Assembly: GCA_022393335.1 (NCBI GenBank)
Contig: JAJEKB010021087.1
Location: 1-64,000, forward strand
Direction: 5' to 3'
DNA length: 64,000 nucleotides
From: Macrotrachela quadricornifera
Taxonomy: Eukaryota > Rotifera > Eurotatoria > Philodinida > Philodinidae
In this document: one piece after another, positions 1 through 13,100 of the stretch
Layout: each line of letters opens with the position of its first letter
Numbering within the stretch: the first letter of the stretch is position 1
Notes under the pieces: model-generated
What the model saw: only the letters and a program-made list of their open reading frames with translations
Told to the model about the DNA's origin: nothing
The model's database searches: none
Program-made: the position numbers and the translations under genes

Positions 1-949
1 TAAAAATCCCGACAAATGTCTATAATATTGATATTAAATAATAAAATCTTTCTGATAAGACTCCGAATACAATGAAGAAAGTAAAAAGCAATCAATAATA
101 GAATGAAATATTAAAACAAAAGTTTAAAACGCTTTAAACAATGAGAAAAAATATTTTTTTGTTAGGAGGTTCTATAATTATGTTACGAGTATTTTTCAGT
201 TTTCTTCACCTTTTCCATTAAAGATCAAAGGATGAAGGAGGAAGGCTATGATATAAGACAGTACTTAAGTAGTATTATATAATTCAGCCACTAGTGAATT
301 ACAGTCATTCGTTATTGAAATAATATAAACAATTTTATGTGTCTATAAGGCGGAGACGTGGGGCGGTCTATAATTCTGTTATACAGTGTACATCCCAATA
401 AAGTATGAAAAAGTCTAAGACAGCAGAGGCTATACTGCTTCCTTGCTGAAATATTGATCCTTTAGTGCAATATACAGAAAATCTTCGAATACTGCGGTAA
501 GACTACACTTTTGATTTTCAAGCTTAATCTTCTAGAATAAAATATCATTCATATCAGAAATCGATACTAAAAATTTGAGAATTATTTGAGTTACTAACGA
601 AAAGATACAAATTTTCGAAAAAAATCGCTTGGCTGACATACAACTACAAGTACAGTGTTTTTTTGGAGATTCATCTCTTTTTCCTAGTGAACCGCAAACT
701 CTGAAACTCTTATTATCGATTTCTCATATGAATATAACCCTATGCTGGAAGTTTCAGCTTAAATTTGAATATTTGCTGGAAATTAGACTAAAAGATTAAT
801 GCTCTAGCAAGAAAGCAGTATTCGTTCTAGCTGTCTTAGAGTTTTTTTATACTTTATTGAGATATACATACGAAAAGAGGGTGGGCTAAAACGACGTCAA
901 ACAGATGACGTAGTCTCCTCGCGAGCTCTACCAAAAACAAGCAACTTAC
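1..949. other. Partial NRPS intron at window edge
   Basis: AT-rich sequence after the exon 6 donor. No A7 motif, terminal repeat or other coding signal was found on either strand. Confidence 0.5.
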
Positions 950-1198
950 CACTAAAACATATTTCACCCATTCGACCAGGAATAGTAGGTTGAAGGTATT
1001 CATCTATTACTATCACTGAATAACCAGGTAAAGGTCTTCGACCTATGGAGATGTTATCAGCAACTAAATCGCCGGGAAACACTTCATAATGCATTACATC
1101 TAATGGAGCTTCTGTTTGTCCGTACGACATGATCAATCTTGCATCTATTGGCACCCAGGCTAGAACTTTTGCTGCCGTTGCAGGATTCAGTGGCTCCG
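950..1198 (-). CDS. NRPS exon 6: adenylation domain 2, motifs A5-A6
   Basis: 83 residues, counterpart of exon 3. Begins AEPLNPATAAKVLAW after acceptor ATTATAG, contains A5 as MSYGQTEAPLD and ends GRMGEICFSG at donor AGTG|GTAAGT (phase 1). An exon equivalent to exon 4 should follow at lower coordinates but is not seen between 1 and 949, so the next intron continues past the window edge. Confidence 0.83.
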
Positions 1199-4100
1199 CT
1201 ATAATATGAAGAATTCTACTGATAATTAATGAATGAATTATAAAAGGTAAAAAATAATAAATTAGAAATGTTCAAATAAATTTATCAATGAATATTCACT
1301 TTTTTAAAACATAATGTTTAATAAAAAAGAAACTAAAACTATTGTTTATAATGAAGAAACTACGAAATAAGTCACACGAACTTTCCTAAAATATTGAATT
1401 CGATACCATAATCTGAACATTTTCTAAAAAACCTCAATCTAACAAAATTTTGTCTTTTAACGTTCTGAGTCACAGTAGAAAAAAAGCATACTTCTGTAAT
1501 TTCTGCAGTTTTTCATGCTTTTATATATTCCTTCGTGCTCATCTGTACTCCACGATATTTTTTTCGTAATACTTCATACTTCAGAATACATTTAATTACG
1601 TCTTAGTGTTTCTGCGTATTATATGTCTGCAAAGATATGCTTCTTGACTTGTGCACTAAAGTTTATAGACACAGATTTTTTAAATTTATAAACAAAACAA
1701 CGAAAAATTTGCCAAGTGAGAAGACAATCTTACCAGCTCGCTTATCTAATTTACAACAATCATACTTCGCTATTAAGAATAAACCGAAAAAATTTGTATA
1801 CATCTTAAATAATGAAAAACTAATTAAGATATTGAATTCAAAATTTACCAAGAAGAATATATTAAAAATTATTCAACGAAAATTTTCATAGATAACAATA
1901 AGCTATTGAAAATATAATGAGGTTATCATATACTCTACTACAATCATTATATATATAAATTGATTACCTCCAGTAAGAATCAGTCGAATTGTGCCAAATG
2001 TTTCAAGATCTGTAACTTCTTTAAAAAGCATGTTTAATACTGTCGATGGTAATACGGCGTAGGTTATTTGATAGTGACTGAACATTTTTAGAACGCATGA
2101 GATATCACGATGAATACTGGATGGTACTAGTACAAATGATGCACCGATCCATAATGAAGCAACTATTTCTTGTAAGTGCATACTGAAGGTAACCGGTGTT
2201 CGCTGCAGAATAATATCATTTTCGATGATAATACCTTCAGTTTGCTCACCGGTAATATAAGTTGTGAAATTTCGATGAGTGAGATAAACACCTTTAGGTT
2301 GTCCCGTTGAACCTGACGTAAAAAGAACAAAAGCTGGTGAATTCATTGTGAGATTCGATGGAATAACGGGATGCGAAACATTTGCCTGATTGTCAAAATA
2401 ATAATCCGAAATAACTTCTGCAACATCAAGGACTATTTCATTTATAGGATGAAAACGATCCTTGGTTAGTTGATGAACGAGCACACATGTTGGCTTGCAT
2501 TGAGCTATAATAAGTTCAAGTCGAGACCAAGGCTCCTCATGTGAGAGCGGACAGTAAACGGCACCGGCCATTAGAATAGCCATGATGCTAATGACCTTAA
2601 TAAGCAATAAAATAGAAAAATCAGACGAATACATAATATATTATGATAAAAAGTGTTGAAAACCTGAATGGAAAGTAATCGAAAAATAGAATCTAGGAAT
2701 ATATAGATGTTCAAAAGCTAAAATAATTTCAAATATGGATCTCAACAAATCCATATTTTCAAAATATAAAGCTTCAAGAAAAAGATCTAATACAAATATA
2801 TTATAGAAAACTCGATTGTATCAGGGGCATGCATAGTTAATTGCTTGTAAACTTGGTCAGAAACTATAGACTTAGTTAATAAATATGTGCTTACGACGAC
2901 TTACATAGCCTAATTTCTTAAACTTTACGCAGATACAGAGAGGAAAGTGTTAAACGATTTTTTTCGGAAGTCATGTTATCAAAAATATAAATTATACTTC
3001 TAATTTCTTCTTTTCATAATTTATCGAATTGTACAAAATGATGAAGGCGTCAGCAAGTATAGATACTGCAGATGAAAACATCAATTTTCAAGAAAATTTG
3101 CTAAAACTGAACGAAAACCAAAAAACGTATTGTAAAATGGCAGTTTTTGCGGACTTTCAAGAGCAAATTGACACGTACATATACCCTCGTCAGAAACATA
3201 AGTATTTCATTATCTAACAAGAAAATTATCCAAGAGTTTTAAAATAGTTTTTATGTTGACGGTAAACATTTTTGAGAGAATGCTACAAATAAAATTTGTC
3301 GGGCAAAACAGAACAGTGTTTTAGGAATCCATGACGATATTCATAGATGACTACACCATTGCGTGGTGAGATTTCACCTTTACCAAGATTTTTTCACATT
3401 TTGTTATAGCTATCTCGTAAAAACGATCGTTTCGATTTTATATTTTCTAAAGAAAACAACTTTTTATGGTTTCCGAATTCATTAAGCCACTCTTGCCACA
3501 CAATTATTTTACTATTTAGAATAGTTTAATTCGGCCGAAATTTTTAGGAACAGGTAGTCCTCATAAAAAATTGCTTGTATTATAAATTTCGGCTTGATAC
3601 CTCACACTGGATCAAACCTCTAGCTTATTTATAGTCTCTTTTTGACGCATGTATGAATTTTTATAACACTGTTTCTGAGAAAAACAGAAAGCTGGAGTTT
3701 GTTTTAATTAAAACCAATATTAGTGTACAGCTTCTACCATCACAGAATTTTGAAATTCACTTGCATTCATTTTTTGTGAGCGTTTTAGTAGACATGATGT
3801 TCAAAACATTGTAAAATAGAACCAACCACACTATATTCTATTTTTCTAAGTTCACAAATCAGCTATAAAAGATGAACTGTCGATTCAAAAGATTGGTGGA
3901 CTGTGTTGTAAGCCGAATCAATTTTAATAGAAAGCAATTAGAGAGCTAGGTTTTCGATTGTTGAAAAGTGAGCGAGCAGTTTTTATTAAACAATATAAAT
4001 TTCAATTGATCACTAGATCAAACCTTTCTAAGATATTGGCGTCGAAAAAAATCACTTTTAGACTTGCGAAAGAGAAATAATACTATTTACTTACACAGCT

Positions 4101-7100
4101 TGAATGACTACGAGACTATTTTAAATGAATGTAAACATGAGTATTCAAGTGTACTACGTATCCTATTCATTTTTAGTTTGCTCCAGCTTTATTTTCTAAG
4201 TGTCAATAGTAAATAGTAGAAAAGATCAATTTTGTATGCGTAATAGATTAACATGAAGGCTTCGTACAGGCATTATTACAAATACAACTAACGAAGAATG
4301 GTTGCCAACTGGTAAATCGCTTTTGGGTTCGAACTCTAAATAAGATGGACCCTAGTGAGGCATGAAAAATCCCAAGAGGATAAGTGCAGTTGGACCTTCT
4401 GTCCAGAATTATAGGCATTTGACTGGAATCTGAGTCTATGGCATGATACGTACTAACACATCGAATGTCGTTATTTTGATCTAAGATTTTACTTACAAAT
4501 AGGACTATTTGTGAGTAGGATGCCTTGAAATTTTTAGCTCAAAAGAATGTTTCATTTGCGAAATATTAAAGTTCCGAAAACCAGAAGGTCTTAGTATTGT
4601 TTCGTCAGATATTAGTGATTTTCGGTCTTAAATGTTTTGGGAAGGAAATATTCTTTTGAGCTGAAAATTTCAAGGCATCCTACTCACAAATAGTCCTATT
4701 TGTAAGTAAAATCTTAGATCAAAATAACGACATTCGATGTGTTAGTACGTATCATGCCATAGACTCAGATTCTAGTGAAATGCCTATAATTCTGGACAGA
4801 AGGTCCAACTGCACTTATCCTCTTGAGTTTTTTCATGCCTCACTAGGGTTCATCTTATTCAGAGTTCGAACCCAAAAGCGATTTACCAGTTGGCAACCAT
4901 TCTTCGTTAGTTGTATTTGTAATAATGCCTGTACGAAGCCTTCATGTTAATCTATTACGCATACAAAATTGATCTTTTCTACTATTTACTATTGACACTT
5001 AGAAAATAAAGCTGGAGCAAACTAAAAATTAGTAGGATACGTAGTACACTTGAATATCCATGTTTGCATTCATTTGAAATAGTCTCGTAGTCATTCAAGC
5101 TGTGTAAATAAATAGTATTATTTCTCTTTGACAAGTCTAAAAGTGATTTTTTCGACGCCAATATCTAAGAAAGGTTTGATAATCTACTAACTGTTCCATT
5201 TTTTGTGAAACATGATGTGAAAGAGTGTTGAAGCATTTACGGGTAGAAAATTGCACCCATCCACCCCCCACACAGACCTTAACCGACAGACTCCATGATC
5301 CCATCACAGACCGTGACTGGCAGGTCAAGATAGCATCACAGACCGTCATCGACTAGCTAAGAATGCATCACAGATCGTGATAGACATAATATTATAATCC
5401 GTCACATATCAAGATAGACGGCCTTTTGGGGCTATTATATAACGCGAGAAAGGCAGTTCGAAATCTACCATATATGGCGGCATGTGTCTTCGAGGACTAT
5501 CAAAGGTCATGTATAAACTATGTCTAGTTGAAATATCTTTGGAGTATTGTCTTATCGCAGTTGGATGCTTCAAAGTAAGGAATAATGACAAAGTATATTC
5601 GAATATACATCAAACACAGCTTTGAAGTAATTAGTAAGAGTAGGTACATCGTGTTTCACATTTTTAGTCCCCTTAGGGATTACGCTAACAACTTTCTAGT
5701 GATCAATAGAAATTTATATCGTTTAATAAAAATGGTTCATTCACTTTCCAACGATAGAAAACCTAGCTCTTTAACTGCTTTTTATTAAAATTTATTTAAC
5801 ATACAACAGAGCCCACCAACTTTTAGAATGCATAGTAGTCAGACAAAAGTCTTCTTTCATTTAAAAACCATAAAACAACTTCATCCTTATCCTTAAAAAA
5901 ATAATTTTGTCAAAATATATCTGGTTCGATGTAGTTTTTTACGCTGATTCCGAAAATGTTATTTATTTTTTTCAAATCGAACTTTAATGATAAAAACTGC
6001 TGAATACGAACACGATTCTAGTCATATTGCATAGTTTTATTACAGATACAGAAAAAAATTCATTTTTCTTAACGATAGAAGAAGCTTGTGCAAAGCCGAT
6101 GACATATTATTTTAAGACTGTTTTGAGAATATTAGTATGTTAGAAATTTTTTTAAAAAAACCAATCTGAAACCGTTAAAAGTAACATTTTTATAAATAAC
6201 TCGATCAACTCTATCCCGTCATGCCGAAAAAAAAATCAGTAAAAAATTTTGCTCAAATTTCGAATTGTCGATACCTTAGATTGATTAGATGCACAAAACA
6301 AGAGGTAACACATTTTATAATCTGTTTATATGGAACTCATATATGAAATATTTTGGTCTAACTTTTTATTTAAGTTTTTCTGCTTTTTCCTCATACATAC
6401 ATTGCTGTATTGCAAACAGATATGTAAAATAAATGGTTATTATGTTTTTGTTTTTCTGACTTCAATCTTTAAACTATATTTCATTATATAAAAAGCTTAT
6501 AATAAACGATTTCTTAGCTTATATGAAATATGTGAGTGTTACATTGTTGTTGTACGTGAATACACTGCAAAAACTCTTCATACATTGCACAATGTAGACA
6601 TGGATACTCTATTTTCCATGTCACTTGTCACTGATGTTATCCATACGTGATTTATTATTTCATTATTCTCTCGCGTTAAGTCAATTAAGAATCGAATTTC
6701 AGTCTATTACGTTATGTTTTATACATGTCTGTCAATTAAAAGAATGGATTATATAGGAAGATCGATCAACATGATACTAATACCATATTTTCATTCCAAG
6801 ATACTACTTGAGATGTTTTCGAAAAGATAATCTCTTTTTTTGCATTTTTCAAAGTGAAGTGCCGCCATCAAGGGGGAAAAAGCGAGACTCCGGGAGTGCG
6901 TACTCCGTTTGTACTCCACTCCGTTCTTTGGAGTATTGGAGTTTTGCTTTTTCCCCCTTGGCTGCCATGGAGTAGAATCTAGAAAAGATCCCTCTTACAA
7001 CTGTTAAACAAAAACAAAAAAATATCTATTTTTCTCGTCATTACAAACATGTGCTTTGATATTTTGAAAATATAACCATACTATAAGAATTTTCTCATTG

Positions 7101-10100
7101 TAACGTATCAAAGTAAAAGTCCAGAGTTTTGACTAACTAATTCTGTATATACATCTGAATGGCACTGAAGAATGTAGTAGGGATATGTTATTTACTCTTT
7201 TCTGCACGTAATTACTTTCCTGTGCAGTAGAAACGATCTATTGAGACTTCTTCATTTGATGATATTGCAAGTAATGCTAGTATATTTTCAACTTTTAACA
7301 TTTCTAAAAGACTTTATTCATTCAAGACTAGTTTTTCGTGCGTTTTCTTGCCGAAAGCTGCAACTTCTACACAATTTTTATTCGGAATTTTCTTCATCAA
7401 TCTTTTCTTTTCTGTGATTTTAGTATTGAGGCTAACAACGAAAGAGTAACTTACCATCTCGATGCTTTTCTCTACACACAAGCAGACAACATCACCCGCA
7501 TTTTTGACATGACCATTTTGCAGAAGCTTTATTGAAAGTTGATGAGAAGCATGAAGAATTTCACCATACGAGAAATACTGATCGTTGATTACAACAGCCA
7601 CTTTCTGTGAATGTTTTCCAGTAGCTCGATGAGCGAAACATTGATGAATGAGTGGCAGATCCTTGATTTTTCTTGGCTTTTGTTTTTCTTCCATAATATT
7701 GTCTGGAAAGTTTACTTCAGGAGCATCAAGAGTGAGTAAAGATTCGACTAAAGTGATTTCATGTGGTAAGATTACTGAAAGTGTAAATAATGGTTCTTCA
7801 GGAACTTGAGTGAGCTGCGTTAAAATTAATGAAAAACGTTCTGCCATATCACGTATTGTGCTTTTATCAAATAAGTCTGTTGCAGCATTGAATTTAATTC
7901 CAATAGACTTACCATCGCTTCCTATATCAATACAACAGAAAATATCATAACTAGCATCATCTCCTCCTTGAAAAGGTATCAATGCATTCGTTTCATCAAG
8001 CGATATACTACGTTCATACCATGGTGTCCATTCAATTTCATATATAATTCGAAGTGGTGCACAGTGCGTTTGACGAAGTATATGCATGTATGGTTGTGCG
8101 TGTGTTAGCGAGGCGATCATCATAGCTTTCGTTTTGGTAACAAGAGAAACAAATGATTCAGTTGGTTGCAATTGACAACGTAATGGGAGAGTATTCACAA
8201 ATGATCCAATAATATCGAAGAGAGAGGAATGTCCATTACGATTGACTGAGGGTACACCAATATGTATATCGGTTTCCTGAGTAAGTCGAAAAAGAAAGGT
8301 ATAGAAGCCAGCAACCATCACTTGACTTAGAGTCGCTTTTAACTCTCGCGATAGTGTATGAAGCTTTTCGGCTACGGCAACAGGAATATTTAAAGTATAT
8401 GTATAACCAACTCCAAGACGTAGAGTATATGGTGGTCTATCATATGGAAGAGCGTCAACAAAGGCCGTCGATGTTGTTTCGTCAAACATCATTTTCCAGA
8501 ATTTCATGTCTGTCGTAGTCTTCAATTTTCCTGTCTTCGAATGTGTTTCTTCCCATTGTTGCCATGCATAATCAATGTATGACAAGTGTAATGGCTCTAG
8601 AGGTACGGATGGATTTGAGTAAGCCTTTTTAAGTTCTCTAGAGAAAATAATATGTGATTCACCATCAGCAGCAGAATGATGTATATTGAAGCAGACATAT
8701 GTCTCATGACGATTGTAATGAATAACATGACAACGAAAAACAAATCCAGTACTTGTATCTAGAATAGTATCATTTACTTTTTCATCCAAAAATAGAGCGC
8801 GAAGTTCTTCACGTGTATCGACTGTAGATTCAATAAGACCATAACAATTACCATTGTTAAAGTCAGCGACTTTTTGACGTAGTTCGCCTGTTCGTTCGTC
8901 AAAATTTAGACTTGTTCGAAGCACAGCTTGCTTCAAAACGACTTGATTTAGAGCCTTGCGTAGTCGATCAACGTCGAGAACTCCTTGTACTTTATAGATA
9001 TAGGGAATATTATTTAAAGCTGTATCAGTTTTGGCAAAGAATCGAACCAGTGAATCAGCAAATATACTCATCTGAGAGAAAGTTGAAGGTCCTTCTGTAC
9101 GATTAGGAGCATTATAGGCTTCTACTTCTTTCTCATAAGTTGATTTCATGTGTTCATCGATGAGACGAGCATGGTCAACTATAGTTGGCTTTGGAAAAAA
9201 TTTGGCCACAGGAATGATTTTATGATCCATGCGAAAATAAGTTTCATACGATCGAACAAGACGCATTAGAAGAAGCGAATTACCACTAAGAGTGAAAAAG
9301 TTTGACGTTGTCGAAATACATCCATCAGCAACACCAAGTAATTCGTGCCAGAGACGAAGCAAGATCTTCTCTGTTTCTGTTTGAGGCAATTCAAAAGTAT
9401 TCGCTTGTTGAGTTTCAATAATTGTCTTCGAAAAATCTGGCTCTGGTAAACTCTTGCGGTCGAGTTTACCATTTGTATTAAGTGGGAATTTGGGTAATGC
9501 GACGAAAAGAGATGGAACCATGTATTGTGGTAAGTGACTATCACAATAAGGGCGTAGTTTCTGTTGTATTTTATCTTCATCACTTTCTACGTAAGCAACC
9601 AAATGTTCTACGCCGAGATGTTCTTTTTTAACAACAACAGCTCGAGTTACTGGTTTGTCGAGTGGACAGGAAATAAGACAATATTCAATTTCTCCACATT
9701 CAATGCGCTGTCCTCTTAATTTTACTTGAAAGTCTTTGCGACCCACGAAATAAAGGAGACCTGTTGTATTATCTGCACGAACAAGATCACCAGTTCGATA
9801 AAACTTTTCTTTTCCTTGGCCTGGAATATTAACCAAACCTGATGCTGTCAGATCAGGTCTGTTCAAGTATGCACCGAAAACAGCAGGACCTACAAAGTAA
9901 TTTGATTATATATATACACAATAGATAAATGTACAAACAATATTATTATCTCGTAATCTAGAGAGAGATCCCATTGATATATAATAGTGGTTTTTTCTCT
10001 TTCAACACTTAATTCCATCTATCTCATCTTCTCGCTACATAGACCATTACGATTATAATAATATTGTAGTACCTTTTATACTATACACAAAATAGTTAGG

Positions 10101-13100
10101 TAACTCATAATGTACTTTATTTAGTTAGCCTCCAAGAAATTACAATATAGTGTGTTTTCATACAAAATATGAAACTCATTAGTTTATTTATATATATATA
10201 TATATAGTTGACTTATATATCAAATTGAACCTCTTCCAGTTCTCTATCAAATGGTAGCTTATAAATATCTAGTAAAAGGTTGTTTCTTGCTTCTCATTTA
10301 CATCATTACTCGATAACTATAATACGTCATATATGAAGGGTTTGTAAGGAATGCAAACTTCTGCGTGCATTTCTAGAAATAAAGACTTAAACTCTTTTAG
10401 TTCAAGCGCTAAGACTTGATTTCAAGGCTATGAAAAGATTTTCAAATTATCGCAATTACTGAGAGATTATCCATAAGCACTAGCTTCTTTCTTCACATGA
10501 GTATCCAAACCTCAGCTATATGGCTACGTTGAGTTTTAACTAGATTTATACTCAGAAAATAGTGTGCTTTTTGTGTCAGCATTTCTATGTATGACATAAA
10601 ACTAATACAATATAATCGTTTGTTTATTGATGCTTCTTTGATTTCATTTATGTCTAACTAAAAAAATTTACATAAATCGGTTGGCAAAAACTTATCTACT
10701 TTTAAATGCTCTTTGCTTCAACTTTAAGATACAGACCACTGATAAATAGTTCTCCAACTTCGCCAGGCGTCACTGGTATCATGTTTTCATCGCAAATGAG
10801 ACATCGGTGAGCAAGATCCGGACGACCAATTGGAATTGATCCACTTTGAACATCTTTCTCAGTGATAACATGAATAGTCGAAGAAAGTGTACATTCAGCT
10901 GGACCGTATCCATTGATTAATTTGGCATTAGGTGGCATATTTACCATCAATGAAGAGACTGTTGTAAGTTGCAGAGGCTCTCCTAAACAAAAAACAGACA
11001 AAGTATATCTTTGGAATATATTTATTTCTTCGATAGAAAAACACCAAGCTTTTCAGATTGCAAATCTTCCTTATTCTGATATTTCACGATGCTCATATGT
11101 GTTTAAACACAAAATGTAACATCGACTTTAAGATGAAATACTAATACGAATAAAGCAAATATCTCAAAAACAGTAATAACTAGGGATTTACTGCTTCATT
11201 AATCGAAACAAATGCATTTTGGAACATATTTTTATACAAAGTGTTTCGAAATGTTTAGAGCACACAATTTTTTCATATATCTCAACATGATTATATAACA
11301 AATAGATTGATTTTTTTAAAAGATATCCCACGAGATGCTTTAGAAAAAAATGCTGAAACAAATCTCTACGAATATGGTGTGATCATTTTTCTTATATTTA
11401 AAATGAAACAGCTACATATTATTGCTATTTCCTACCATATTTAAAATAATAAAAACGTTCGGAGAAATTTTTTTATTTCATAAAATGAATTTGCTCATAC
11501 GGCTTTTACAGAGCTTTCGATAGCTCATCTTTTGGAAAAAAATGAACCTGTTTATTATTTATGCGTGATAAGATATATGCAAAATACAGTGTGTTTCAAA
11601 CATTTGGAGACACATGACATATGTACGTGTTTTTCACAGAATAAACGAAGAAAACAGAACACGTATCTTCATGATATATTGTTCGTCGCTATTTGGCATC
11701 ATGAACACTCACACTTATACTTCAATGCATTTAACAATACCACAATTCTAATAGTTTACACAAATTGATTTAAATCATATAAAATACGTCATTACATAAT
11801 CATGATTGGTTTCTTTCCAACGATCAACTTTTCGTTATAAACTGAACTACATCATGATTTTATAAATTTTTCTTTTTTCTTTCTATCATTTCTTATCATG
11901 GAATAATACACTGAACAGATGGGAAGAAAATCTAGCTCTGTCTAAAAGTAAGCATTGCTGCGTGTCAACGACCATATACGCTAAATTATTGTGATAGTCA
12001 GCCTGTCAATAATGGCGTTTACAAAACCCTACATTCCGACTCATTATGTTACAATATGATATATATATATATGAGGTGCAGTATTGTTGCTATCTTCTGA
12101 ATTATATCTCCTCAAAGTAACTACATAATTTGAACACTTTAAAATCTTCAAGTACGACTCACATATTCTAAAAGACACATTTTGAAAAATTTAATATTTC
12201 TAATATGATAGTCTTTTACAATGAAATGAAAATGTGTCATGCTGAATCCCTCTATTTGCATTGCTCTTACATCATTTGATTGCAGTATTCTAAATCCATC
12301 GTGTGATACTATCTATTAGCATGGGATCAATGGTTCTTATTGAGCAGTGTGTAGTGCTAGTAAGTATCTAACATCTGAATATATCTATGAGCTGCTTTTC
12401 GATAAACGAAACATTTCTTTTGTCTGCCTCCTAGAATTCATATTGTTAACTGATGATATAGAGTCTATGTGAGCTTTGTCGAATCAACTCACATATCATT
12501 CGATGATTTTATTAAGCTCTACACGGCGCAAATCCATACAATTTTGAAAAGATCTGTGCTACGTTTCACAATAATTGATATTAACACAACTGTTAAATCG
12601 ACAAAAAATCTACATTTATAAGCTCTCATTTAATGCTTTTTTTGTGATAGGGAACTACTATACATGGTAAGAATACTTCAGTTTAGTATATATCTTGGGA
12701 AATCCTTTTCCAGGTACATCGAAGATTAGACCTTTTATTTATCGAACCTCAGAAAACACATAAACTTTCGCTTTTTGTTCAATATTTTTCAAACTTGAAG
12801 CAGGATTTTTACAAATGTCATAAATATATGAACTTATCCAGAGTGTGACTTTTAAAGATAATCAATAGAAACATAAATACACTTGATTGAAGTTAACTAC
12901 AATATATTAAAGGCTATTTACAGTTCTTATCAAGTGGCTACATTCCATTACCCGACGAGTCCTAACATTCACTCTAGAGAATTGTTTGTGTTATGTTCTT
13001 TCACGGATTTGTTCTGAACGTACCTGATGAAAGCAAAATTCGCAAAGTTGATAGCTTATTATTAAGCGCCTGTTCCTGATCGATAATGGCACTCCACACT

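Larger units (their letters stand above)
2596..7454 (-). other. NRPS intron 4 (4859 nt), repeat-filled
   Basis: Phase-0 intron between the two parts of adenylation domain 2 (donor ATG|GTAAGT at 7454, acceptor TTAAG at 2596). It holds a long foldback with a secondary insertion (3885-5840) and a small inverted-repeat element (6867-6961). The remainder (2600-3880, 5850-6860, 6970-7450) is AT-rich with no recognised gene. Confidence 0.75.

Noticed and set aside
1637..1891. 84-codon plus-strand frame
   Set aside because: Lies within the well-supported NRPS intron 5 and resembles no known protein.
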